This document shows positions 9,406-19,093 of a DNA stretch of 64,000 bases, piece by piece (the first letter of the stretch is position 1; each line of letters opens with the position of its first letter). The position numbers were made by a program, and so were the translations under genes. The stretch comes from Phaeodactylum tricornutum CCAP 1055/1 (lineage: Eukaryota; Bacillariophyta; Bacillariophyceae; Surirellales; Neidiaceae): contig NC_011677.1 of NCBI RefSeq assembly GCF_000150955.2, positions 434,001 to 498,000 on the forward strand, read 5' to 3'. Below the pieces are notes generated by a model. That model saw only the letters and a program-made list of their open reading frames with translations. It made no database searches and was not told the origin of the DNA.

Positions 9406-10680
9406 TTATCTAGAAAGCTTGACCGCTGCTAGCGCAATATCGTCACGGTACTGTCCATCGTGGTGATCGTGCCACTGTTTGGCCGCCGTATGAATTAGCT
9501 CCTCAGCAGCCGTCAACGGATGATATGGCTCGGTACTGGTTGCGTTGAAAAATGCATACCCCAGCTTGTCTACAATTGCTTGCAGTTCTACGTAATCCAA
9601 GATTCCATCCGAGGCAGAAACTACAAAGAGGCCCACATCCTTCGCCTCAATCCTTTCGTCGTCGTCAGTAGAGTCGTTGCAAGTACCTGGATGAGTCGTT
9701 CCGTCTGCGTATACTTCAAAGGCACACATCTGATCCGGTGCTCCTTGGATAAACTCTTCAACAAGTTGGACGGTATCTAGAGCAGTGACCACTGGCGTCG
9801 CAATGACACCGGTTGCCGTATGATCACCCAAGGAACGACTCATGGCCAATCCCCAACTGCGGCCATCGATGTTGTGCCATACCCTAGCTTCATCGTCCTC
9901 ACTCGCTTCGGTCACCGTTCCGCCAGCGGCCAGCACTCGCGCTTTTTCTTCCGGGTGGTCGGGCTTGTCGAGGCGCGTAGCAAAAAGAATACGAGCACCG
10001 CGACTACGATGATAGCCAGCCACGACCGATTGCGAATCGCCAGTATTCGAAAAGTAGAGAGTGGTACCGAGACGTAAAACTAGAGTGGAAGTTGCCCCGC
10101 CGTTGAGGCCGTCGTCGGTAGGTATCAATTCATCCACCTTTTCCACCACTTGGATTAAAGTATCGGAGACAGCTTTGGTATTGTTGGTGTCGATCCTGTT
10201 CAGGGCCGCCTCCAACTGTATTGGAAGTTCTTTCCGACAGAACTCCGACACAAAATGCCCGGTATCACCGTGACCGTCCAGCACACCGGAGAAAAAGGAA
10301 TCGCCGACGTTGAAAAATGGTTGTACGATGAAAGCTCGGTCTTGATTGATCTGCTCACTCAATTCTCCACCCTTGTATCCAGCCAGTGTGAGCGTGGCGT
10401 ATTCGAGGCTTCCGGAACTCGCCACGTACACTGGCGTGCGGTCCTCCGTGAGCATTGGCACGTCCCCCTTTGGACGCAATTGTTCGAGCGCTGTACGGCA
10501 TTCTGGATCAAAAGCGACGTCGCATGGAAGATATAGAGATCCATCAACTGACTGTGAGGTGGACTCGGTTCCTAGGGCCGAGACGTCCACACGCGACCTG
10601 AAGAAGGCAGTCAAAACGGTTACTCCGACGGATCCAACGCCGCGTTTCCGTAGTCGCCAATTTTTTGTTCTTCCTAGCAT
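9406..10680 (-). CDS. PP2C-type Ser/Thr protein phosphatase (copy 2)
   Basis: The protein has 424 residues. A basic N-terminus leads into a short hydrophobic run (GVGSVGVTVLTAFF, about 14-27) that may be a signal anchor. PP2C motifs: GYKGGELSEQINQDRAF, GVLDGHGDTGHF, GGATSTLVL, SNTGDSQSVV, AMSRSLGDH and SASDGILDYV. It shares the GYKGG...NQDR entry and the RKELPIQLE helix with copy 3 (14514-15968), so these two are closer to each other than to copy 1. It is convergent with the DUF2470 gene. An active phosphatase is likely; the target is unknown. Confidence 0.85.
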   Translation of the reverse strand: MLGRTKNWRLRKRGVGSVGVTVLTAFFRSRVDVSALGTESTSQSVDGSLYLPCDVAFDPECRTALEQLRPKGDVPMLTEDRTPVYVASSGSLEYATLTLAGYKGGELSEQINQDRAFIVQPFFNVGDSFFSGVLDGHGDTGHFVSEFCRKELPIQLEAALNRIDTNNTKAVSDTLIQVVEKVDELIPTDDGLNGGATSTLVLRLGTTLYFSNTGDSQSVVAGYHRSRGARILFATRLDKPDHPEEKARVLAAGGTVTEASEDDEARVWHNIDGRSWGLAMSRSLGDHTATGVIATPVVTALDTVQLVEEFIQGAPDQMCAFEVYADGTTHPGTCNDSTDDDERIEAKDVGLFVVSASDGILDYVELQAIVDKLGYAFFNATSTEPYHPLTAAEELIHTAAKQWHDHHDGQYRDDIALAAVKLSR

Positions 10681-11254
10681 TTGGACAAATATGACGTGAA
10701 CGTTTTTCGAACTAAAAGGAATGACGAGTGAAGCTAGATGTTGTCAATGTTGGAACGGATCCGGATGAGCTTTTTATTGATCGTTCCAGTGGCAGAAAGT
10801 AGAGGAAATCATCGGAAGGTTGACAGAGACGAAATGTAACGGGGTCAAAGCAAGGTTTAATCGGTCCATTTGCTCCGCTTTCCTCGTTGAACGCCTGTGC
10901 TATATTTTAGAGATTGGAACGAGTGTAACTAATCCCCGTAGAACTTTTTTGTATGTCAGTGTCGGACCAATCCGCGAGGGCCACGTAGGTATTACTGTTA
11001 ATTATACGCAAGCTTCGGAAGGTGCACTGTGAGAAGGATCGGAAAAAGACATGGGAGTTCACACTTTTAGTTAACTGTAAATTAGTATCTTGTCGACGAT
11101 GATCAATCCTGCTTGGGCCGACTTTGAAGTTGTCGATTGTACGGATTGTGAGAAGCGTACAGCATCTGACTGATATTGCAATGTCACAACAGAGCGATTG
11201 GCGAACAAATTACATCACAGCAGCGTTTCCCAATACCTTCGGACAGTCTATGGG
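10681..11254. other. intergenic
   Basis: This is upstream DNA between the minus-strand PP2C and the plus-strand hydroxylase gene. Contains CACTGTGAGA at about 11025-11034 and TTAACTGTAA at about 11072-11081, variants of the recurrent motif. No gene is supported. The frame of the next gene is open back to about 11174 but has no ATG there. Confidence 0.4.
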
Positions 11255-12058
11255 ATGATTGTGTGCCAGTTGGCCCCGTCGTTGGACCTACTGGACAATG
11301 TCTATCAAGCCTGGTGGTTCGATCCTTTACTGGCGACCTTATCTTTCGCCTTTTTTGTTAATCTTTATTGGTATCACGAACGATGTTTGGGCCTCTCCTC
11401 GGATTCCAATTTTTTCGGCACCGTCCGTGCCGATTGGGGACCTTTATTCAGTTCCCTAGTGGCCTACTGGATCGGTGTGTCCCTTTGGGTGCTGGTCGTT
11501 CCACCGGCTGCCCCTTTCATTCCGGATGGCGTGCCTCGCGATTTTTCTACCGCTGGCTATCTCTTCGCGGAAGTCACATCGGGGATCGTTTTCTACGATT
11601 TTGTCTTCTTCTTTGTACATTGGTCGATGCACGAAATACCGCTGCTGCGACGTTGGCATTGTCGTCATCACGATCAGTCTCAAGGTGAAAGCACGCTAGA
11701 AAGCCGCGATACCCTGCGGCATTCGTTAATGGATGGTGCGCTACAGGTGTTGGTAAATATACTGGTACAGCGACGGACGCCCTGGGGCTTGGTCAAAAGT
11801 CGTCTCGGCCGTGCGTTGCATAACTTCGTCGTGGTGTGGATGCTCGTCGAATCGCACACGGCGACACCAACATTGTATTTCTGGAGGCGCTGGTGTAAGG
11901 GAGTCCGGGAACACAGAATGCATCACGAGGGAGCACGCGGCAGACCCCAACGGTATCAGCAATTTTTTTCCTACTTGGATGATGCCCGAAACCATAAAAA
12001 GGCGAATCAATATGTTTTGCGTGGGCTGCACCGTCCAGGCAAATTTGAAAAGCAATAG
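11255..12058 (+). CDS. fatty acid hydroxylase / sterol desaturase superfamily membrane protein
   Basis: The protein has 267 residues from the first in-frame ATG. At least three or four hydrophobic segments are visible (LLATLSFAFFVNLYW, FSSLVAYWIGVSLWVLVV, EVTSGIVFYDFVFFFV). The di-iron histidine boxes are FVHWSMH (HxxxH), RRWHCRHHD (HxxHH) and EHRMHHEG (HxxHH), with an extra His in VESHTATPT. Family members hydroxylate or desaturate sterols, fatty acids or carotenoids in the ER or plastid. The substrate cannot be read. The N-terminus is uncertain: a short upstream exon is possible, because the frame continues upstream without an ATG. Confidence 0.78.
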   Translation: MIVCQLAPSLDLLDNVYQAWWFDPLLATLSFAFFVNLYWYHERCLGLSSDSNFFGTVRADWGPLFSSLVAYWIGVSLWVLVVPPAAPFIPDGVPRDFSTAGYLFAEVTSGIVFYDFVFFFVHWSMHEIPLLRRWHCRHHDQSQGESTLESRDTLRHSLMDGALQVLVNILVQRRTPWGLVKSRLGRALHNFVVVWMLVESHTATPTLYFWRRWCKGVREHRMHHEGARGRPQRYQQFFSYLDDARNHKKANQYVLRGLHRPGKFEKQ

Positions 12059-13054
12059 CTGGATCACTGTCAATGCTAGAGATTGCCCTCAAAAAGTTGT
12101 GTAGACTATATTGATTGTCTAACCACAAGAAATTTGTCCATTAATCCGTGGCCTGGGCGGAGCCTGCGTTGTTCTCATTTTACCAATAAAGCACATCATC
12201 GCATCATCCTTTTGCAGCGCTGCAAATTCGTGCTATTTCATCGCCCATCAGTGCGAGAATTGGGTTTGCCTCGGATGAATTGGATGATATCAGCCTGCCC
12301 CAGCGAGAGTACAGCTTACGACTTTCTAGCGTCGTCTCCACTTTCACCAACGTTGCGTTTTGCGATTGTACCCGATGAACAGTAAAGCACAGGATCAGCT
12401 TTATGGGATGGGCTGTAGAAAAACGGCTCGTCGAGTTTCAACTCCAATTGTATTTCTATATATGAAAATTGACATATTTTGTTTTCCGTTTGTTCTCCGC
12501 GAATTCTTTTCTAATAAACAAAAATGAATGGACGAATCCGAGGAACATGGCCTTTCGTTAAGCGGTCCCAACCCGGAGACGAGGATGTTTTATTGCCTGA
12601 CTTTGAATTCGTATATACTTGCAATCACACAAAAAAATGTAAAATTATTCGTTTCTTGTGGCGTACCTGGTGATGCAAATGATCTTGGAACCATCTTCCC
12701 GAACCATCGTTGTGCTTGCCCAGCTACTAGTTAGCTCGCCGACCTTCCGCGAAACCCGTCGTGCCGAGCCGAAGCCGAGGAATTCACTACTAGAGCATCC
12801 TGTCACTCCACCCAGGAACAAATCTGCTTGTTGAAAAAGAAATTCCGTTGGCTTCTAAATGTTAATCTACAACAAATAAAGGAGGATTGCAAGTAACTGC
12901 TCTAAATTGGTTAGCATGCAAAGCACTATGAAAATAAATGGAGAAAATAAAGAATTTTATGTATAGCGTCAATGACTACCTGCGTGGAAAAGTAGATGCA
13001 CTTTGTTTGTGCTCGGAAAGTAAATGCAAGAGACCGGGAGACACATGGTCTGCT
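12059..13054. other. intergenic, no supported gene
   Basis: About 1 kb between convergent transcription units, AT-rich from about 12400 to 13010. Only short unrelated ORFs are present. No RNA gene or transposon was recognised. Confidence 0.5.
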
Positions 13055-13693
13055 TTATTCCAGAGAAAAGAAGGGATGGCTTTCTGTATGGTCCACGTCC
13101 CCATGTCGAAGTAGTTGATGACTAGGAGACCGTTCCAGTAATGACAGATCTGAATGGAACGACTTTGAGCGAACCATTCGAGACCTAGGCTCGCTTGTGC
13201 GTCGACTTCGCTTTCCGTTACTCTCTCGGTCTGATCTTACTCCATAAGTTTCTTTCAAAGGAACTGCTATTGGGTCCTCATTTCGGTCACCGCTCCGCTT
13301 TCTTCGTATTCTCGGGAAGCTGTTCATCTGATCAGGATCAGTAGATTGGTCTTTGGGCCATACAATTGAGGGAAAAGAAATGAATAAGGCGCCCCCGAAC
13401 ATCGATTCGGTTCTTTCAAAAAAGGTTCGCATATTAGATTCAGGTTTGAAGCTCAGAGGTTCGCTGCTTGAGGATGGTATGGGTGACACCACTCTTTTCT
13501 TTCCTTCGAGTTGAATGCAACAACTCTGCTTTTGCTTGTTTAATTCTTCCAAAGCTTCTGTGGCTGGTCTTTTTGAGGCGGTACGATCGTTCATCACTGG
13601 CGTTTTTTGCTTGAGTACTTCATGTCTCTGTAAACTGCTTTCTTTGAGAAAAAAAGCCAAGGCGGAATGTGAGCGAAGCGACAAGCGCTCCAT
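13055..13693 (-). CDS. hypothetical protein, disordered and basic
   Basis: This is a 212-residue ORF without a recognisable domain. It is rich in Ser, Arg and Lys, with clusters such as FPRIRRKRSGDR and NGKRSRRTSEPRSR that could be nuclear localisation signals and phosphosites. The middle is slightly hydrophobic (MFGGALFISFPSIVW). A FPRIRR word also occurs in the GDNP-family protein at 21056-22567; this may be chance. Coding status rests on length and composition only. Confidence 0.45.
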   Translation of the reverse strand: MERLSLRSHSALAFFLKESSLQRHEVLKQKTPVMNDRTASKRPATEALEELNKQKQSCCIQLEGKKRVVSPIPSSSSEPLSFKPESNMRTFFERTESMFGGALFISFPSIVWPKDQSTDPDQMNSFPRIRRKRSGDRNEDPIAVPLKETYGVRSDRESNGKRSRRTSEPRSRMVRSKSFHSDLSLLERSPSHQLLRHGDVDHTESHPFFSLE

Positions 13694-14513
13694 AATAAAA
13701 ACTTAGTCCAAATCGCGAAGACTCTTGAAAGAAGAAAGTTAGTTCTCCCGGAGTTGTTCTTTACCTTGTGCTGCAACTGCTAACTTTGAAAACGCATAAG
13801 CGAACATCAACTGGAGGTCGTATTTTCTAGATAAGTAATTACATAGATTTAAATTCTCGCATATTGATTGGCCAAGATACGTCATTTCCAACGAAAACGT
13901 GGCAATAGCAATTTTGTAAACGCTCGAAACCAGAGAGAATAAAGGTTTTCGTTTTTTGAAGATATGTGGCATAATCAGAACACATTTCTGAATCGAAAAT
14001 ATGGCTTCCGATGAATTCGTTCCAAAAAATAGGAGGGCTAGTCCATCCCCCGGCAGGAGCAATTTTTCGTTATAAACGCTGGCTAGAGTATTTACCTACT
14101 TTGCCAAAGCCACACTTAAAAATTCTGACCAGCCTCCTATATTCCTTGATCGATCGAGGCCAGTGGCAAAAAAAGACCGCACCGAAAATCGGAGAACATA
14201 GATCAGATAAGCCACGTGTCAGTGGTGGAAGATTGAAAATGGAATGGGAACGACCGGAACGTTTTGTAATTTGCGGAGAGCCATCTGACTACGAACTGTC
14301 AATCAGACGATTGAATAAGTCCGTGAGGATGGTGTTTTGTGGTATTGTAGTTCACTAACTTGATCGTCTCCTATTCTTGTACCCTGTGGTCATCGTGCAG
14401 TCACTAAAGTGTAGCATCCCTAGCGCTAGTATCAGGAGCCGGTTTGTCTATAATACCAAAAGTGTGCCTTTATCACTCTCCTGCTACTTTACAAAAAGCA
14501 ATGCGGATGGCGT
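13694..14513. other. intergenic, no supported gene
   Basis: Several ORFs of 60-115 codons overlap on both strands here, but none has recognisable protein features. I see no RNA gene or repeat. Confidence 0.4.
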
Positions 14514-15968
14514 CTACAATTCGTCGTTCGATGCCGCGCGATGTATTCCAAACTTTTGCAGCAGCGGTGTCCGTAGCGTTGATATGGCAATGGCAATGTC
14601 ATCCCGATACCGTCCTTGCTTGGATTGCTGCCAGGCATTGGCAGCCGCATATACGAGTCGTTCACACGCTGTAATTGGATGGGGACCATCCGATTCGTAC
14701 AAGGCGTGGGCGACCACCCGGGCGACATCATCTTCGGACAAAAAGTCCATCATGCCGTCGGTAGCCGAAACGCAAAAGACGTAGACGTCATCCTCATCGG
14801 AATCAGCCGTTTCTGCCGCAGCTTCCTGAGGATTGTCATTCGCCTGCGGAGGCTTCGTCGCTTTCCTTCTAGCGTTGGCTATCACATCCGGTACATGCAA
14901 AACATCCACAATCGGTTCGGCGATCACTCCCAGCTTGCCGGCTTCCCAGTCCCCAATCGATCGACTCATGGCGAGTCCGGTAGGTACACCGGTGACGGAA
15001 TCGTGATAGACGACACGAGACGTCCCTCGCGCGGGAATATAGACTTGTCCACCCATGGCTTCGACCCGGGCCCTTTCGTCGGGCAAACTAGGTTTATCTT
15101 CGCGTGAAATGTACGCCACACGGGTTTGCCGCGTGCGGGCACGGTAAGTGACAATCATGGAACGCGAGTCGCCGGCGTTGGCGACAAAGATATCGTCGTT
15201 TTGTAAAAGAACGACGGTAGCCGTGCACCCTCCAGACTCGTGTGCGGGAGCGTCCCGATCCAGTTCCAGAAATGTTTGGACCAAACATTGTTGCGTCGCG
15301 CTGCGTACGGCGTCGTCGGTGTGGGAGGTCCGTTCGCGTTCGGCTTGTTGGAGATTGCGTGCGAGTCGTATCGGCAATTCTTGCGCGGTGAATTCGGAAA
15401 CCAATTCGCCCAGCGGGGCGTGTCCATCAAAGACGCCCACCAGGATACGGTGTGCGACGCCTTGGTCGTGGGGTGGTGGTGGTGGGTCGTCCACGGGCAC
15501 CCGAAAGGGCGACACCACGAAGGACCGGTCTTGATTGACTTGGTCCGACAATCCACCCCCCTTATACCCGATAAGAGTGAGTGTGACGGCGTCGTCACGT
15601 CCCGCCGCATCGAGTGTATCGTTCCCAACGGTCCCGCTAGCACTGTCGCCCACCTTATCGCGTGGCGTCTCGCGCAAAGCGGCGAGAGCTTGTTGCACGG
15701 AAGGCGATCCGTAGTGCACGTCGACGGGATAGAGCGGACAACCATAAAATGGACAACCTTTGTCTTCACCAGCGTTCGACGACGGACTATCCGCCAGTGT
15801 AGTTTTGGGTCGGAGCGCTAGTACGGCGGCCACGGTAAACAACAGAGGTGTGGGCGAAGGATGATACGGATACGGGCGTACGGCGACGGTGCGGGGAACG
15901 ACAGTGGAACGCATAAACTGCGTGCTGAAGGACGCCAACAAGCGGAACGGCAGTGAAGTCCGCAGCAT
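14514..15968 (-). CDS. PP2C-type Ser/Thr protein phosphatase (copy 3)
   Basis: The protein has 484 residues. The N-terminus is Arg-rich with a hydrophobic segment (LLFTVAAVLAL, about 42-52) and may be a signal anchor or organelle-targeting leader. PP2C motifs: GYKGGGLSDQVNQDRSFVV, VGVFDGHAPLGELV (usual DGHG is DGHA here), GGCTATVVLL, ANAGDSRSMI, AMSRSIGDWE and SATDGMMDFL. The Asp residues remain; the Gly-to-Ala change beside the first motif is odd but may be tolerated. It shares the ELPIRLA helix with copy 2. Divergent from the first TM9 gene. Confidence 0.84.
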   Translation of the reverse strand: MLRTSLPFRLLASFSTQFMRSTVVPRTVAVRPYPYHPSPTPLLFTVAAVLALRPKTTLADSPSSNAGEDKGCPFYGCPLYPVDVHYGSPSVQQALAALRETPRDKVGDSASGTVGNDTLDAAGRDDAVTLTLIGYKGGGLSDQVNQDRSFVVSPFRVPVDDPPPPPHDQGVAHRILVGVFDGHAPLGELVSEFTAQELPIRLARNLQQAERERTSHTDDAVRSATQQCLVQTFLELDRDAPAHESGGCTATVVLLQNDDIFVANAGDSRSMIVTYRARTRQTRVAYISREDKPSLPDERARVEAMGGQVYIPARGTSRVVYHDSVTGVPTGLAMSRSIGDWEAGKLGVIAEPIVDVLHVPDVIANARRKATKPPQANDNPQEAAAETADSDEDDVYVFCVSATDGMMDFLSEDDVARVVAHALYESDGPHPITACERLVYAAANAWQQSKQGRYRDDIAIAISTLRTPLLQKFGIHRAASNDEL

Positions 15969-16678
15969 GATCGCAATATCTGTAAAGATGAAACCGGAAG
16001 TGTATTTGGAGATACGATTGGATTGACTGTGATAGAGACTGATTGGTTGACGGTGGAGACCGCTTCACCCTCCCCGCAAGATTGTTGTCGGGGAATTTCT
16101 TGGCGGAAAAGTAGAGTGTTGTTCTTTCGAAGAGAACGGGGAAACCATATATACATTACTACTGTTAGCTAGCTCTAGCTACTAGAGAGCTGACTGTACG
16201 GAAAGATTGCAATCTGTAGGGTTGTGGTGCAGAGGGAATGTTTGTTTGGCGATGCCGATTTGGCTTGACAGATGAAAGACAGACGGAATACCCGGAAATC
16301 ATGGATCGGGTCACGAGCATCCACTCCGAGTCGACCACGGGGTCATCGGAGAGTCACGTATCGTACACGATATAAAAACAGCCAATCCTTATTGCCTATG
16401 AATCTATTTATAGGAAACGACACAACACCCAAAGATCCGTATAGGGAAGGGGGGGGACAACGTGGTAGGTACATGAAAAGGAACGAATCGCTGGACCTCC
16501 GGGCTCGGGTCCTACCCCCTAACGTACCGAGCTTGTACACGCCGCACCGCTCTACCAACACTAACAAACTAGTAGTAGAGCTAGAGTCGCCCAGGATAGC
16601 TCGGTATCCCACCTCCACCACAACACGCGAGTGCACACGGGGTTGTCCATACCACCGCCACTGGGTCGACCAAAGAAA
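15969..16678. other. intergenic, divergent promoter region
   Basis: This is upstream of both the third PP2C and the first TM9 gene. It holds a TTGACTGTGA word at 16023-16032. A 16-base word at 16573-16588 matches 7902-7917, upstream of the first PP2C gene, at 15 of 16 positions. The 136-codon ORF over 16272-16682 looks non-coding. Confidence 0.4.
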
Positions 16679-18919
16679 ATGACCATGGTACCGATCCGTC
16701 CATTATTGGCAATGACGCAACCTACGACTGTCACGATGAAGGCCAATCATCCTCGTTGCTCCCGCAAGGGCTGTTTGTCCCTACTCGTGTGCCTACTCTT
16801 CTGCGCGGTGACTTTGCTCCCTTCCGGCCACGCCGTGCGCGCGGTCGAAACAGCGGTCGCAACAACTCGCAAACGTCTTTCCCGCAAAGAGCGTAAGGAA
16901 CGCAATCAGAACGAAGCCAAGGCCTATTTGGAACTCCGCGAACAAGGCGTGGACGAAGTCGGTCACACCACGAAAGCCGCCGCTCTCCGCCACTACCAAC
17001 TCCGCAAGAAGAAGCGCAAGGGCATTCTCCGCAAGCGCGAAGCGAACCTGGCGGAAGTCCTCTTTCCCGGCGTCGCGCCCGAGTTGTACGAAGGCGCCGA
17101 AACGGTCTTTATGTTCACCGACTTGGTGCAGTCCAAAAAGACGCACGTTCCGTTCGAATTCTACGATTTGCCCTCCTGCGATGCCCCCGTCATGAACAAC
17201 TTTCGCCGCAAGCACAAGACGCAACGCAAGAACCTCGGAGCGCGCTTGCAAGGCGTAGAACTCAAGCCCGCACCCTACGTTCTCAAGATACTGCAGAACA
17301 TCAACTGCATGACTTTGTGTGAACGAAATTTGGGATTCCGTGAGGTCAAGAGTCTACGCAAACTTGTGGAACGACAGTATCGCGTGCACTTTACCTTTGA
17401 TCAGCTCCCCGTACTCATGCGCTCCTCGGAACTCAACTACGCCGTGCGCGGGTATCCCGTCGGCTTCAAGGCACCACCTTCCTACACCGGTCTCGATCAC
17501 GATGAATTCTATCTATACAATCATCTCAAGTTCACTATTACCTACCAGCCAGGACAAGGCGACGAGAGCAGTGGTGTATACATTACCGGGTTCGATGTCC
17601 ATCCCGTATCGATTCGGCACGGGCCGGATACCTGCAGCAACGACGAAGAGGACGGTGGTCCCATCAACGATCCGTCGTCGTACTTGCCCCTCACCATGAC
17701 AACATCGGGGCAGAAGAACACGGTCGCCTACTCTTATTCCGTCGAATGGATTGAGTCAGCTTTACCCTGGGCCGATCGTTGGGACGTCTATCTCATCGGA
17801 AGCCCGGACGATGACATTCACTTTTTTGCCATTGTCAATTCACTCATGATCGTCCTCTTCTTGACTGGAGCGATTGCTACGATTATGATTCGTACCCTCA
17901 AGAAGGATATTTCGAGTTACAACGAAATGTCCATGCTCGAAGACGGCGGGGCTGAAGAAACGGGATGGAAACTGGTACACGGAGACGTCTTTCGTCCACC
18001 GTCCACGTCGCCGATGGCCTTGTCGGTTTTGGTCGGAACCGGTGCGCAAATCGGAACCGCCTTTTTCATCTCCATGCTTTCGGCGGTATTCAAATTACTC
18101 AACCCCATGAGAAAAGGACAAACTCTTACTGCCATTCTCATTCTCTACGTGCTTTGCGGATCCGTTGGTGGCTACGTGTCGGCCCGCATTTACAAATTTT
18201 GTGATGCCAAGGCTTGGAAAATGAACGCCATCTTGACGGCTACCGCCTTACCCGGAACCCTCGTTTCCATCTTTACCGTACTCAATATATTTTTGAGTAT
18301 TGCCGGAGCCGCCACGGCCGTTTCCTTTTGGGTTTTGTTGGCTCTCTTTCTCTTGTGGACGTGCGTTTCTGCGCCATTGGTTTTCGTCGGCTCCTTTTTT
18401 GGTTTGAAGCAGGGCAAAATTGAAATTCCTAGCCGCGTCAATCAAATTGCTCGGGTCGTCCCACCCTTGCCCTGGTATAGTTCGCCTCCCATCTCATTCT
18501 TGCTCGGTGGTGTGCTTCCCTTTGGCTCGGTCTGCATTGAACTGTTCTTTATCATGAGTGCTCTCTGGTTACATCAGATTTATTACGTTATGGGATTCTT
18601 GCTCGCCGTCCTGATTATCTTGGCCGCGACTTGTGCTCAAGTCAGTATCGTCATGGATTATTTGCAGCTATGCAGCGAAGATCACCGTTGGTGGTGGAAA
18701 TCATTCGGTAACTGTGCTTCCGGCGGCGTGTATCTGTTCGGGTATTCACTTTGGTTTTTGGCCTCGCGATTGGACCTGGTCGGGGTCTTGCCCGTGGTGG
18801 TGTATCTGACCTATATGAGTATGATCAGTCTCTTGTTCGGAGTCTTCTGTGGCAGCGTCGGCTTTCTCTGCTCTTTCTGGTTCAACCAAAAAATTTACGC
18901 TGCTCTCAAGGTAGATTAA
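16679..18919 (+). CDS. TM9 superfamily protein (nonaspanin/EMP70), copy 1
   Basis: The protein has 746 residues from the first ATG; a start at 16736 would place the signal peptide (SLLVCLLFCAVTLLPS) closer to the N-terminus. The lumenal domain shows LFPGVAPELYEGAE, VPFEFYDLPSC and RKNLGARLQG, as in TM9SF. Between the signal peptide and FPGVAP lie about 85 strongly basic residues (KRLSRKERKERNQNE, RKKKRKGILRKRE) that ordinary TM9 proteins lack as far as I recall. Nine membrane segments follow, the first near FFAIVNSLMIVLFLTGAIA, with ETGWKLVHGDVFRPP after it. The C-terminus LKVD fits the KxD/E Golgi-retention signal of plant TM9 proteins. The paralogue is at 28139-30376. Confidence 0.93.
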   Translation: MTMVPIRPLLAMTQPTTVTMKANHPRCSRKGCLSLLVCLLFCAVTLLPSGHAVRAVETAVATTRKRLSRKERKERNQNEAKAYLELREQGVDEVGHTTKAAALRHYQLRKKKRKGILRKREANLAEVLFPGVAPELYEGAETVFMFTDLVQSKKTHVPFEFYDLPSCDAPVMNNFRRKHKTQRKNLGARLQGVELKPAPYVLKILQNINCMTLCERNLGFREVKSLRKLVERQYRVHFTFDQLPVLMRSSELNYAVRGYPVGFKAPPSYTGLDHDEFYLYNHLKFTITYQPGQGDESSGVYITGFDVHPVSIRHGPDTCSNDEEDGGPINDPSSYLPLTMTTSGQKNTVAYSYSVEWIESALPWADRWDVYLIGSPDDDIHFFAIVNSLMIVLFLTGAIATIMIRTLKKDISSYNEMSMLEDGGAEETGWKLVHGDVFRPPSTSPMALSVLVGTGAQIGTAFFISMLSAVFKLLNPMRKGQTLTAILILYVLCGSVGGYVSARIYKFCDAKAWKMNAILTATALPGTLVSIFTVLNIFLSIAGAATAVSFWVLLALFLLWTCVSAPLVFVGSFFGLKQGKIEIPSRVNQIARVVPPLPWYSSPPISFLLGGVLPFGSVCIELFFIMSALWLHQIYYVMGFLLAVLIILAATCAQVSIVMDYLQLCSEDHRWWWKSFGNCASGGVYLFGYSLWFLASRLDLVGVLPVVVYLTYMSMISLLFGVFCGSVGFLCSFWFNQKIYAALKVD

Positions 18920-19093
18920 GGAGCGGCTGCGGCGAACAATACGACACGACCAATCCAGTGCGTTGTCTTACTAAGGAGGCTATCGTGGAACAAGACTACT
19001 GTCTCTCGGAACCTCCGTGAAATGGGGCTGAGTGGGTGCCGTGTCTCGGGCATCTCGATATAAAGTACGTAATTGAATAGGCTTTTCTCTTGT

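Noticed and set aside
12528-12734. 68-codon plus-strand ORF in the AT-rich spacer
   Set aside because: No protein features; expected by chance in this length.
16272-16682. 136-codon plus-strand ORF upstream of the first TM9 gene
   Set aside because: Composition is Arg/Thr-rich without any domain, and it overlaps the TM9 start in another frame.
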